From: an uncultured Porphyromonadaceae bacterium
GTDB taxonomy: Bacteria > Bacteroidota > Bacteroidia > Bacteroidales > Muribaculaceae
Assembly: GCA_900541865.1 (NCBI GenBank)
Contig: UQLO01000018.1
Coordinates: 1 to 54,965, forward strand
DNA: 54,965 nt
Direction: 5' to 3'
Shown here: positions 25,445 to 33,820 of the stretch, one piece after another
How the letters are laid out: every line of letters begins with the position of its first letter
Numbering within the stretch: the stretch's first letter is position 1
Position numbers and translations under genes: made by a program
The notes under the pieces: model-generated
Databases searched by the model: none
What the model was told of the DNA's origin: nothing
What the model saw: the letters and a program-made list of their open reading frames with translations, nothing else

Positions 25445-25555
25445 ATAAATCGGCGTCCTGGCGGACGCCCCAATCATAATGGACTTCGTCCCCGGCACGC
25501 CTCCGCAAGCTCCGGCGTACCGGGCTACGCTTAATCGGCGTCCTACCGGACGCAA
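25445..25555 (-). repeat. Right REP-like repeat flanking RAYT (inverted)
   Basis: Hairpins at 25452-25469 (ggcgtcc tggc ggacgcc), 25491-25523 (cccggcacgcc/ggcgtaccggg) and 25538-25553 (gcgtcc/ggacgc). Its reverse complement matches the left block over about 105 bases. The linker gacgccgatt(t)a..cg(ta)gcc and the core cgccggagc..gcggaggcgtg are shared by both copies. Confidence 0.85.
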
Positions 25556-25728
25556 TATAGCCACTTATTCTTGACTGTGCCACGGACTTCAGCGGTTGAG
25601 CCAAGATTCTCTCCCCATTGACCAAGGAGGGACTGACTCGATTGATGTTCTTCGATATGATGGAGCTGGATTAACCGCCAAAACACGCGGACAAATGGGG
25701 TGATTGTGCGAAAAACTTGGGCCGCCGG

Positions 25729-25759
25729 TTGATTGTTACAATTATAAGTATTAATTTTG
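25729..25759 (+). promoter_or_regulatory. Promoter of trigger factor gene
   Basis: TTG at 25729-25731, 20-base spacer, TAATTTTG at 25752-25759. The leader before the ATG at 25876 is about 110 bases. Confidence 0.65.
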
Positions 25760-25875
25760 CACTGCCAAAATAGGACTTTCGAGCTCGGAAGCCCTTTTGG
25801 GCTTTTCCGCGCGTCCGCCCGCATTGTCCCGGCGGCACGTTGTCAACAGAAAAACATAAAACTTACATAACAACG

Positions 25876-27270
25876 ATGAACGTAACGTACACCAAAAAAG
25901 GCAACCTCGAAGGAGTAATCACCGTTACTCTCGACAAGGCTGACTACGACGAAAAAGTAACCAAAGAACTCAAGGAAATCGGCAAAAACCACCAGATTCC
26001 CGGTTTCCGCAAAGGCCACGTAGAGCTCTCCACTCTCCGCAAGCGCTTCGGCAAGGAAACCAAATATCGTGTTGTCAACGATCTCGCTATCGAGCAGGTC
26101 TTCAAATACATCCAGGACAACAAACTCGACATCCTCGGCCGTCCGCTCCCCGCCGAAGGCCACGACTTCAACCTCGACGCTGAAGACGGCATCTCCTTCG
26201 CCTACGAAATCGGTCTGGCTCCCGAACTCGACCTCCACCTCGACAAAACCACCACACTGAACTACTACAACATCGCCGTGAGCGACGATATGATCAAAGA
26301 GCAGGTGGACCACATCCTCAAGCAGGCCGGCGAGCAGGTTCCCGCCCAGGAATATGCCGAGCGCGCTCTCGTCAAGGGTTCCATGCTCCAGCTCGATGCC
26401 GACGGCAACGTTGCACCCGAAGGTATTCAGGTTGAAAGCACCATCGTGGCTCCCTTCACCTTCAAAAACGAAGAACTCGCCGCCAAATTCAACGGAACCA
26501 AGGTAGGCGACAAGGTTGTATTCAACCCCTTCGACACCTGCGACGGCAACGAAGCCGAAGTCGCTTCCATGCTCCACATCGACCGCGACAAGGTAGAAAG
26601 CGCCCGCTCCAACTTTGAGCTCACCATCACCGAGTTCATCGTCCACAAAGTGGCTGAAGAGAACGAAGACCTCTACAAGAAAGTCTTCGGCGAGGACGTT
26701 GTCCACAACCACGAGGAATTCATTCAGAAGGTTACCGAGATGATCGAGCAGAGCCTGCAGCCCAACAGCCGCCAGCTCTTCGTGCGCAACACCGAGGACT
26801 ACCTCATGGAAACCTACGGTGCCGGAATGGAACTGCCCGAAAACTTCCTCAAGCGCTTCATGATGTTCTCCGACAAGAACATCAACGACGAAAACGTGCA
26901 GGCCGCCTACAACGAAGCCGCTCCCGGCATCAAGTGGGAACTCATCGAGAACCGTGCCGCCGAAGCACTTCAGGTAAAGGTCGAGGAAGACGACGTGAAG
27001 GCTTTCGCCCGCATGTTCGCCATCAACCAGCTTCACCAGTACGGCATGGGCGCCATGGCCGACCAGATGGCCGACTACTACGCCGAGAACATCCTCAAGG
27101 ACGAGAAGCAGCGCCGCCAGATTGCTCAGCAGGCCTTCACCGGCAAACTCTTCACCGCAATACACAACGCTGTGAACCTCAACGAGCAGACCGTAAGCCT
27201 CGACGAGTTCCGCACAATGGTGCAGCAGCTCAACAACGCTTCCGGCGCTGAGGTGGCCGCAGAAGAATAA
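25876..27270 (+). CDS. tig: Trigger factor-like chaperone
   Basis: 464 aa from the ATG at 25876 (MNVTYTKKGNLEGVITV); the frame opens 12 codons earlier but with no better start. The N-terminal ribosome-binding domain shows the signature PGFRKGHVELSTLRKRFG. A middle domain (about 145-240) and a long helical C-terminal arm (AAGIKWEL.., FARMFAINQLHQYGMG, NILKDEKQRRQIAQQ) follow. It binds ribosomes and holds or folds nascent chains; Bacteroidetes versions often lack a good PPIase site, and the middle segment here is weakly conserved. Very strong codon bias suggests high expression. Monocistronic by spacing. Confidence 0.9.
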   Translation: MNVTYTKKGNLEGVITVTLDKADYDEKVTKELKEIGKNHQIPGFRKGHVELSTLRKRFGKETKYRVVNDLAIEQVFKYIQDNKLDILGRPLPAEGHDFNLDAEDGISFAYEIGLAPELDLHLDKTTTLNYYNIAVSDDMIKEQVDHILKQAGEQVPAQEYAERALVKGSMLQLDADGNVAPEGIQVESTIVAPFTFKNEELAAKFNGTKVGDKVVFNPFDTCDGNEAEVASMLHIDRDKVESARSNFELTITEFIVHKVAEENEDLYKKVFGEDVVHNHEEFIQKVTEMIEQSLQPNSRQLFVRNTEDYLMETYGAGMELPENFLKRFMMFSDKNINDENVQAAYNEAAPGIKWELIENRAAEALQVKVEEDDVKAFARMFAINQLHQYGMGAMADQMADYYAENILKDEKQRRQIAQQAFTGKLFTAIHNAVNLNEQTVSLDEFRTMVQQLNNASGAEVAAEE

Positions 27271-27290
27271 TAACCAAACACGACCGACAT

Positions 27291-27337
27291 AGCAGGCGGC
27301 GCAGTTCGGCTCTTGGAGCCGGAGGCGCCGCTTGCCT
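27291..27337 (+). terminator. Hairpin downstream of tig
   Basis: gcggcgc/gcgccgc outer stem with an inner cggctc ttg gagccg stem. There is no T-run, so it may only stabilise the mRNA end. Confidence 0.4.
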
Positions 27338-27403
27338 TATGCAAAAATGGCAAAATGTTGAAAAATTTCCCGCCCGCATAATGCGGGTTATTCAAATTTT
27401 CCT

Positions 27404-27411
27404 TATTTTTG
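27404..27411 (+). promoter_or_regulatory. -7 box of ilvE
   Basis: TATTTTTG matches TAnnTTTG, 28 bases before the ATG at 27439. The -33 region lies in a cccgcat/atgcggg palindrome and has no TTG. Confidence 0.5.
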
Positions 27412-27438
27412 CACCGACATACTAACCAAAATAGAAAT

Positions 27439-28461
27439 ATGGAAAAGGAACTGGACTGGGCAACGTTGCCCTTCGGATACGTCAAGACCGACTACAACGT
27501 TCGTTGCTACTACCGCGACGGCAAGTGGGGGCCTATTGAAGTTTCTGATTCCGAGACCCTCAACATCCACATTGCCGCCACCGCTCTCCATTACGGCCAG
27601 GAAATCTTCGAAGGACTGAAGGCCTTCCGCGGCGTCGACGGCAAAATCCGCATCTTCCGCCTGGAAGAGAATGCCAAGCGTCTGCGCAAAAGTGCTGAAG
27701 GCCTGCTGATGGAACCCGTCCCCGAAGATATTTTCCGGGAAATGTGCATTCAGGCCGTCAAGCTCAACGAGCGTTTCATTCCTCCCTACGGCACCGGCGC
27801 AAGTCTCTATCTGCGCCCCCTCGAAATCGGCATGACAGCCCGAGTGGGCGTCAAGGAAGCCGACGAATACCTCTTTATGATTCTCGTCACGCCCGTGGGT
27901 CCGTATTTCAAAACCGGTTTCGGATGCACAAACATCTGCATCACCCGCCGGTACGACCGCGTGGCCCCGCTCGGCACCGGCCGCTTCAAATGCGGCGGCA
28001 ACTATGCCGCTTCCCTGACCGCCGGTAAGATGGCCCACGACAAGGGTTACTCCGCCGTGCTCTATCTCGACCCTAAAGAGAAGAAATATCTCGACGAGTG
28101 CGGCCCGGCAAACTTCTACGCCATCAAAGACGGCAAATACATCACCCCGGCCAGCGACTCCATCCTTCCCTCAATCACCAATATGAGCCTGCAGACGCTC
28201 TGCGCCGACATGGGTATTCCCGTGGAGTGCCGGCATATAACGGTCGACGAGCTTGAATCCGTTTCCGAAGCCGCTGCTTGCGGTACTGCCGCCGTCTGCT
28301 CGCCTATAGGCGAAATCGACGACCTCGACACCGGCAAGAAGTACATCATCGCAAAGAACGGCAAGCCCGGCCCTGTCACAACCGAGTTCTACAACCGGCT
28401 CAACGCTATCCGTCTGGGCGAAGCCGAGGATACCCACGGCTGGAATACTATAGTGGAATGA
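27439..28461 (+). CDS. ilvE: Branched-chain amino acid aminotransferase
   Basis: 340 aa from the ATG at 27439. It is a class IV PLP aminotransferase: LHYGQEIFEGLKAFRG, IRIFRLEENAKRL, YLRPLEIGM, the PLP-Lys region RFKCGGNYAASL, DECGPANFYAIKDGKYITP and a C-terminal ACGTAAVCSPIGEI. It carries out the last step of Leu, Ile and Val synthesis (or the first step of breakdown) with 2-oxoglutarate/glutamate. The HD-domain gene overlaps its stop by 4 bases (atga), so they form an operon. Confidence 0.93.
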   Translation: MEKELDWATLPFGYVKTDYNVRCYYRDGKWGPIEVSDSETLNIHIAATALHYGQEIFEGLKAFRGVDGKIRIFRLEENAKRLRKSAEGLLMEPVPEDIFREMCIQAVKLNERFIPPYGTGASLYLRPLEIGMTARVGVKEADEYLFMILVTPVGPYFKTGFGCTNICITRRYDRVAPLGTGRFKCGGNYAASLTAGKMAHDKGYSAVLYLDPKEKKYLDECGPANFYAIKDGKYITPASDSILPSITNMSLQTLCADMGIPVECRHITVDELESVSEAAACGTAAVCSPIGEIDDLDTGKKYIIAKNGKPGPVTTEFYNRLNAIRLGEAEDTHGWNTIVE

Positions 28462-29033
28462 CTCCGGTAGATTGGAAAAAAATCATTGACCTATATTATC
28501 CCGCGGACCGCAAGGTTCGCGGGATTTTGGTAGCTCACAGCCGGGCCGTGGCCGACGGCGCCCTCGAGCTTGCCCGGCGCAAGGGCCTCGACCTTAATCC
28601 CGACATTATTGAGGCGGCGTCCATGCTCCACGACATCGGCATTATCCGCACCGATGCGCCCGGCATCGACTGCCACGGCACCGAGCCCTATCTCTGCCAC
28701 GGTGCCGTCGGAGCCGATATGCTGCGGCAGGCCGGTGTGCCCGAAGAGATTGCACGGGTGGCCGAACGCCACACCGGAGCCGGTCTTCTGCCCGAGGAAA
28801 TAGAAGCCGCCCGGCTCCCGCTGCCCCCTGGGCGCGACTATATGCCGCGCACCGAGCTGGAGCGACTTATTTGCTACGCCGACTGCTTCTTCTCCAAAGG
28901 CCCCGACATCGACCGGTTGGCGAAGCCCAAAACCCTCGAACGAGTCAGAGCCTCGATGGCGCGCTTCGGTGCCGGGGTGGCTGCGCGTTTCGAGGCTCTA
29001 AGAGATGAGTTCGGCGATTTGCCTACTGAGTGA
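28458..29033 (+). CDS. HD-domain phosphohydrolase-like protein
   Basis: 191 aa from the ATG at 28458, translationally coupled to ilvE by an ATGA overlap. It is a small HDIG-type protein: VAHSRAVADGALELAR (His27), ASMLHDIGIIR (His58, Asp59), CHGAVGADMLRQ and ERHTGAGL (His105), with a C-terminal CYADCFFSKGPD. Metal ligands of the HD superfamily are in place. Members are often nucleotide or phosphoester hydrolases; this one's substrate is unknown. Its last 11 bases overlap the convergent gene ending at 29023. Confidence 0.82.
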   Translation: MTPVDWKKIIDLYYPADRKVRGILVAHSRAVADGALELARRKGLDLNPDIIEAASMLHDIGIIRTDAPGIDCHGTEPYLCHGAVGADMLRQAGVPEEIARVAERHTGAGLLPEEIEAARLPLPPGRDYMPRTELERLICYADCFFSKGPDIDRLAKPKTLERVRASMARFGAGVAARFEALRDEFGDLPTE

Positions 29034-29928
29034 TAGCCCGTTTGATGACCTTGCTTCCGGTGCGGACAATGTAGATTCCCGGAGCGACGTCGGGGGTGAT
29101 GCCTTTTTCGACAGTTGCCACCGGGGTGCCTCCGATGGTGTAGTATATGCTGCGGAGGCTCTCGTTGTCAGGAAGTTCCGGTATGGCAAGCCCGGTGGGT
29201 TCCACGTCGTCGCCGATGAGGACGTAGCTGTCGCCGTCGACGAGCGAAATGGTGATTTCCGGGTTGACGCGCTCGGGGTCGCTGTAGCTTAAGGTGGCGT
29301 TTGTCCCCACGCCGTATTCAATGCGCGTTTTCACGCCCTCGGCCAAGTCGGTGCTGCTCTGACTCTGAGGTCCGAAGACGTAGACACCAGTGCGAGGTTC
29401 ATAGGAAATGCGGAAGGGCGAACTCGTCGTCAGCACGCCATGGTAGATGCCGGTGCCGTCGCCGGTGAGCTCCTCGCTCTGACCGGCTCCGGTGGCGTAG
29501 ATGAGGAAAATCCGGGTGGGATAGACGCGCTCGGCCTCCACGGCCTTGACGGTGAAGAGCTTATAGGTGTGTCCGGTCTGCTGCTTGGTGAAGAAGCTCA
29601 CGTCGTAGACTCCGGCCTCCAGCTGAATGGGGCTGTCGGAGGTGGTGATGGCCAGAGGATTAGGTAGCACTTCTACGGCAGGGCTGACTGCCCATGAGGG
29701 AAGAGAGTAGAGCGTGGTACCACCGGCCGAGATGGCGTAGAACTGGAATCCGAAGTCGAGTTCAACGGCTTGCGCCGTGAACGAACCGTCGGCCTGTGCC
29801 GTCATCGCTATGGAGTCGGCATGCTGCAAGTCGCTGTCGAACGGCACGATATAGACCTTGTCGACATCGGCGGCCGATGCACCCGCTGCAATAAGCATGG
29901 CGACAGCCGGAAGAATTATTCGTTTCAT
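29023..29928 (-). CDS. Secreted protein with T9SS-like C-terminal tail
   Basis: 301 aa with a signal peptide (MKRIILPAVAMLIAAGASAA). The middle looks like one or two beta-sandwich units similar to SusE-like modules (KVYIVPFD, AGVYDVSFFTKQ, YKLFTVKA, GIYHGVL), but I cannot name a family. The C-terminus IYYTIGGTPVAT...APGIYIVRTGSKVIK is a Por/T9SS-type sorting tail. Its 3' end overlaps the HD-domain gene on the other strand. It lies 36 bases after the upstream choloylglycine-hydrolase-like gene and probably shares its transcript. Confidence 0.72.
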   Translation of the reverse strand: MKRIILPAVAMLIAAGASAADVDKVYIVPFDSDLQHADSIAMTAQADGSFTAQAVELDFGFQFYAISAGGTTLYSLPSWAVSPAVEVLPNPLAITTSDSPIQLEAGVYDVSFFTKQQTGHTYKLFTVKAVEAERVYPTRIFLIYATGAGQSEELTGDGTGIYHGVLTTSSPFRISYEPRTGVYVFGPQSQSSTDLAEGVKTRIEYGVGTNATLSYSDPERVNPEITISLVDGDSYVLIGDDVEPTGLAIPELPDNESLRSIYYTIGGTPVATVEKGITPDVAPGIYIVRTGSKVIKRAITQ

Positions 29929-29964
29929 GACGAGGAGATTTAGGAGAGTGGAGCAGGGGGCGGA

Positions 29965-31014
29965 TTACCACATCGGGGTGAACCCGGTGCTTTCTTTGAG
30001 TTTACTGTTTATGCAGCCGGTGAGGTCGAAGTGGTCTGAGGTGTCGAGTTTGAGAATGGGAGCTCCGACATTGAAGCGCAGGCGACCCATGTCGACCCAC
30101 ATATTGCCCGTGGAGTCGGCGAAGCGGAAGTAGTACTTGCCGCCCGTAAGGTCGGAGATGGTGGTCCACTGAGTCGACGATACGTTGGGTTCGCCTTCTA
30201 TTTCGTAGCCGAAAGGAACGCTTACTGTCCCCATGATGGAGCTCACGGCGGCGAAGGCTGCCGGGTATTCGGTGTTTTTGGGCACGTGGTTGATGAAGAA
30301 CGAGGCGCGCACGAAGCGGTCCGGGCTGCTGACCGTGCCGGGCAGGGTGTGGACTCCGCCTTTCTTCTCCCAGTATTCGTTTATGGCACGCATAGCGGGC
30401 AACTGAGGGTCGTTGGTGAGTACGGTGAGGTCTTGGCGCCCGCGGTAGATGTTGAGGTGGGCATTGTCGTACTCCATAACCAGGGTTTCGCCGGTGCGGT
30501 CGGTCACGGCCCAATGGAGCAGCGACACCGTTCCGCCGTCGAAGGTCTTGCCGTTGATTACAAAGGGGTTGGCCTCCAGCCATGTGGCAACTTCGTCGAC
30601 GGTGGCAAAATTATCGAGGAAGTAGCTCACCAGCATGGCAAGGCTTACCACGGGTAGATCTTCGCCCTCCGGCGATGTGGTGGGATAGACCGAACCCTTG
30701 CAGAAGAGGCCGTTCATGGCCAGCCCGGCTTCGTTCATTCCTTCGGTGACGCCGCCGTCGTAGCTCACGGCGAGTACCGAGCCGTAGGTGCTGGTCCATT
30801 CGAGGCATTTGCCCGAAGGCATGCTCGTTTTGTGGATGCCCTGAGGATACACATAGATGTTAGTCGGAATAGGGGTTCGCCAGTCGAGGGTGCGTCCTAC
30901 CAGGATTATGTTGTTGTTCTCGCCCAGATAAACAACTCGGGAGCATGCGAAGGCCGTACTAATGCCGGCTGCTGCCGTTAGCGCTGCTGTCATAAGGAGT
31001 CGTGAAAATTTCAT
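29965..31014 (-). CDS. Choloylglycine hydrolase family (Ntn amidase)
   Basis: 349 aa. A signal peptide ends at AFA, exposing Cys24 as the N-terminal nucleophile in CSRVVYLGEN; this is the arrangement of Ntn-type bile-salt hydrolases and penicillin V acylases. Further family features are GRTLDWRTPI, YGSVLAVSYDGGVTEGMNEAGLAMNGL, LHWAVTDRTGETLVMEY and LTNDPQLPAM. Being secreted, it should act in the periplasm or outside, cleaving linear C-N amide bonds. The choice between bile salts, acyl-homoserine lactones and other amides cannot be made from sequence alone. Confidence 0.87.
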   Translation of the reverse strand: MKFSRLLMTAALTAAAGISTAFACSRVVYLGENNNIILVGRTLDWRTPIPTNIYVYPQGIHKTSMPSGKCLEWTSTYGSVLAVSYDGGVTEGMNEAGLAMNGLFCKGSVYPTTSPEGEDLPVVSLAMLVSYFLDNFATVDEVATWLEANPFVINGKTFDGGTVSLLHWAVTDRTGETLVMEYDNAHLNIYRGRQDLTVLTNDPQLPAMRAINEYWEKKGGVHTLPGTVSSPDRFVRASFFINHVPKNTEYPAAFAAVSSIMGTVSVPFGYEIEGEPNVSSTQWTTISDLTGGKYYFRFADSTGNMWVDMGRLRFNVGAPILKLDTSDHFDLTGCINSKLKESTGFTPMW

Positions 31015-31060
31015 AGTTAGTGATGGATTAATTTATTAAGTAACACACGGCTTGTCTTAT

Positions 31061-31091
31061 TTGTTCGTTCGCGGAAGTTTGCTTATCTTTG
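31061..31091 (+). promoter_or_regulatory. Promoter of cdsA
   Basis: TTG at 31061-31063, 20-base spacer, TATCTTTG at 31084-31091. The ATG at 31113 follows within about 15 bases of the likely transcription start. Confidence 0.7.
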
Positions 31092-31112
31092 CATCACCAA
31101 CTAAGAAGAAAA

Positions 31113-31931
31113 ATGAAAAATGTAATGGTGCGCGCTGCTTCGGGCGCTGTATATGTGGCAATTATTGTGGGCGCCATCCTCGGCGGCCCCTATTGGTTCT
31201 TCCTCCTCACTGCTGTGCTGGCCTCTTGGGCCGTTTTCGAGTTCAATTCGGTCGTGGGTCTGAACGGCGCTAAGGTCAACTTGTTCGCCATTCTCGATGC
31301 CACCGCCGCTATCGTTCTTGCATGGCTGCCTTTGGCCGGTCTGCTGAACACGATAGGCGTGCTTCCTCTTCTGCTGATGGTCTATTTCCTGCTGCGTGGT
31401 GTGGCCGCTCTCTACGACCGGCGCGAGCACCCCTTCCGAAACTGCGCCTGGTCAGTCTTTTCGGTTGTCTACCTGGGCTTACCCATGCTTGCTCTCAATT
31501 CGCTCTACGCCATCGCTTATCCCGATTCCAAATGGCTGGTACTCATCGTGTTCATCATGATTTGGCTCAACGATACGGGCGCTTTCTGCGTTGGCTCCAC
31601 TTTGGGGCGCCACAAGATGTTCCCGCGTCTGTCGCCCAAGAAGTCCTGGGAGGGCTTTGCCGGCGGTCTCATCTTCTGCCTCGTTGCCGCTTGGGTGTGC
31701 AGCTGTTGGTTCAACGTTCTGAACCTCACCCTATGGCAGTGGCTCGGCCTCGGCGCCATTGCCTGCGCCTTCTCCACCTGGGGCGACCTCTTTGAGTCCA
31801 TGCTCAAGCGCAATGCCGGAGTCAAGGATTCCGGCTCTCTCATCCCGGGTCATGGAGGCATCCTCGACCGCATCGACTCCCTACTCTTTGTCGCTCCCGC
31901 CACGGCGGTCTTCATCATCTTGGTGAGCTGA
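31113..31931 (+). CDS. cdsA: Phosphatidate cytidylyltransferase
   Basis: 272 aa from the ATG at 31113; an upstream Met at 31089 falls inside the promoter. About seven or eight membrane helices. The CdsA signature is intact near the C-terminus: KRNAGVKDSGSLIPGHGGIL followed by DRIDSL. It makes CDP-diacylglycerol from CTP and phosphatidate, the precursor of phospholipid head-group synthesis, at the inner membrane. NDTGAF and KSWEG in the middle are also conserved. Confidence 0.95.
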   Translation: MKNVMVRAASGAVYVAIIVGAILGGPYWFFLLTAVLASWAVFEFNSVVGLNGAKVNLFAILDATAAIVLAWLPLAGLLNTIGVLPLLLMVYFLLRGVAALYDRREHPFRNCAWSVFSVVYLGLPMLALNSLYAIAYPDSKWLVLIVFIMIWLNDTGAFCVGSTLGRHKMFPRLSPKKSWEGFAGGLIFCLVAAWVCSCWFNVLNLTLWQWLGLGAIACAFSTWGDLFESMLKRNAGVKDSGSLIPGHGGILDRIDSLLFVAPATAVFIILVS

Positions 31932-31975
31932 GCCGACACTCTTCGCTGAAAACCTTATAATCTCTATAAAACACT

Positions 31976-33727
31976 ATGAAAAAGCACATCATGGCGGCTG
32001 CTGCCGCTGCCTGCATAGTCGCTGCTTCGGCACAGGATGTGGTCCGCGTAAATCAGGCCGGATACCTTCCCTCCGACCCAAAAGCTGCCGTCTTTCTGGG
32101 CACGCACAACCCTGCCGAGCTCGACTTCCGCATCGGCGACCTTATGCCCGACAGCGTGGTCGAAGCGCCGGTCTGGGGAAGCCTGCCGTACGCCGCAAGA
32201 ATCTACTTCACTTCCCTGCCTGAGGGTGAATATACGCTGACCGCCTCCCGGGGCGGCGCCGAGATAGCCTCAGCGCCCGTGCGGGTGGCCTCGGATGCCT
32301 ACACCGCTTTGGCGATGCGCGAGCTGCCTCTGCGCTACCTCCGGCAGCAGCGATGCGGCTTCAACCCCGTCCATGGCACCCTATGCCATCAGAACGACGG
32401 TATACTCGTTCTCGCGGGCGAGGCCACCGGCGACAGCGTCGACGTGCGCGGCGGATGGCACGACGCCTCCGACTATCTGCAGTACCTCACCACATCGGCC
32501 AACACGGCCTATATGCTCATGTTTGCCTACCTGGCAAATCCCGAAGGCTGGGCCGACGACTACGACTCCGCAGGCCTCCCCGGTGCAAACGGAGTCCCCG
32601 ACGTGCTCGACGAAGCCCGCTGGGGCCTGGAATGGATGCGTCGGATGAATCCCCGCAAAGATTTGTATCTCAATCAGATTGCCGACGACCGCGACCACCG
32701 CTATGTCGGAGTGCCCGCCGGCGACAATATCGACTACGGCTGGGGCGAAGGCGGAGCGCGCCCCGTCTATCCGGTCTGCGGAGAACCCTCCGGTCTTCGC
32801 CAATACCGCAACCGGAGCACCGGCGAAGCTTCCTCGGTGGCAAAATTTGCGTCCTCCTTCGCCTTGGGAGCAAAGGTGTTCGCCGAAGTCGACAGTGCTT
32901 TCGCTGCCGACCTCGCTTCCCGCGCCGAGCTGGCTTACCAATATGCGCTTACCCACCCCGGCGCATCTCAGACCACATCTACAGTAAGCCCCTATTTCTA
33001 TGAGGAGGACAACTGGACCGACGACGTCGAGCTTGCCGCCGCCACCCTGGGCAAATTCCGCGACGCTGCGGCCTTCGGACGCCTCGAACCCGTAACGCCC
33101 TGGATGGGCGCCGACTCCGCCCGCCACTATCAGTGGTATCCCTTCGTAAGTCTGGGCCACAGCATAGTGGCTGCCCGGGGCGACTCCGCGCAGCGTGCCG
33201 AGTTTGCCGCTCTGATGGGCCGTGGGCTGCAGAAGGTGTCGCGACGGGGCATGCAGAATGCTTTCCGCAACGGGGTGCCTTTCATTTGGTGCTCAAACAA
33301 CTTGGCCGCATCTTTCGCCACGCAGGCCATACTCTACCGCCTCATAAGCGGCGATGACACCTATCGCGAGGCCGAAACCGCCGTGCGCGACTGGCTCTTC
33401 GGTCTCAACCCCTGGGGGCAAACCATGATGTTGCTGCCGGCCGACAGCGCAATTCCCAATCCCGAAGACCCACATTCGGCGATGACCGACATCACCGTGG
33501 GCGACCGTCCCGGCAGAGATTACCTCGTGGGTGCTCTCGTCGACGGGCCGGTCTACAGCACCATATTCAACGCGCTCTGGGGTGTGCATCTGCGACGCCC
33601 CGACGCCTTCGAGCCTTTCCACGGACGCGCAGTATACCACGACGACTACTCCGACTACTCCACCAACGAGCCTACTATGGACGGCACGGCCTCGCTATGC
33701 CTGCTCCTCTCGCTGCTTTCGCGCTAA
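31976..33727 (+). CDS. Secreted GH9 glycoside hydrolase
   Basis: 583 aa. Signal peptide (about 1-19), then an N-terminal Ig-like CelD_N domain (about 22-105, VVRVNQAGYLPSDPKAAVF). The GH9 (alpha/alpha)6 barrel follows, with the catalytic-base motif GGWHDASDY (Asp163, Asp166) and, at the C-terminus, YSTNEPTMDGTASL with the catalytic acid Glu565. Middle motifs such as GANGVPDVLDEARWGLEWM are typical. GH9 enzymes are mostly endo-beta-glucanases; others act on chitobiose or xyloglucan, so the substrate is uncertain. It starts 44 bases after cdsA and is not linked to a SusCD pair. Confidence 0.9.
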   Translation: MKKHIMAAAAAACIVAASAQDVVRVNQAGYLPSDPKAAVFLGTHNPAELDFRIGDLMPDSVVEAPVWGSLPYAARIYFTSLPEGEYTLTASRGGAEIASAPVRVASDAYTALAMRELPLRYLRQQRCGFNPVHGTLCHQNDGILVLAGEATGDSVDVRGGWHDASDYLQYLTTSANTAYMLMFAYLANPEGWADDYDSAGLPGANGVPDVLDEARWGLEWMRRMNPRKDLYLNQIADDRDHRYVGVPAGDNIDYGWGEGGARPVYPVCGEPSGLRQYRNRSTGEASSVAKFASSFALGAKVFAEVDSAFAADLASRAELAYQYALTHPGASQTTSTVSPYFYEEDNWTDDVELAAATLGKFRDAAAFGRLEPVTPWMGADSARHYQWYPFVSLGHSIVAARGDSAQRAEFAALMGRGLQKVSRRGMQNAFRNGVPFIWCSNNLAASFATQAILYRLISGDDTYREAETAVRDWLFGLNPWGQTMMLLPADSAIPNPEDPHSAMTDITVGDRPGRDYLVGALVDGPVYSTIFNALWGVHLRRPDAFEPFHGRAVYHDDYSDYSTNEPTMDGTASLCLLLSLLSR

Positions 33728-33749
33728 AACATAAAAAAAGTGAAAGCAT

Positions 33750-33780
33750 TTGGCGCTGTGGCTTTCATTTAGTAACTTTG
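33750..33780 (+). promoter_or_regulatory. Promoter of relA-like gene
   Basis: TTG at 33750-33752, 20-base spacer, TAACTTTG at 33773-33780, about 40 bases before the ATG at 33821. Confidence 0.7.
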
Positions 33781-33820
33781 AGGCGGTTTTCAACCTAATT
33801 ATAAGGTACTATTCCCGAAA

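Larger units (their letters stand above)
24708..25674 (+). pseudogene. GNAT acetyltransferase split by RAYT unit
   Basis: The 5' piece (24708-24833, 41 codons) starts MKLVKLTPQHDI, which I recognise as the N-terminus of Bacteroidales GNAT-family acetyltransferases found after small MARPIAETP proteins. It then diverges and stops inside a hairpin repeat. The 3' piece lies on the other side of the RAYT gene: frame 25600-25674 reads AKILSPLTKEGLTRLMFFDM followed by MELD and a stop, the usual C-terminal strand of the same family, with an in-frame stop just before it. Sequence between is the RAYT unit and its inverted repeats. The middle of the acetyltransferase is not seen, so the gene is dead. 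The match is from memory, not a search. Confidence 0.6.

Noticed and set aside
24802..25555. Ordinary IS200/IS605 insertion with TnpB
   Set aside because: No TnpB or omegaRNA-like region is present, and the ends are long inverted REP-like blocks rather than short subterminal hairpins.
25843..27165. Minus-strand frame of 440 aa antisense to tig
   Set aside because: Phe/Val/Leu-rich shadow created by the strong codon bias of tig.
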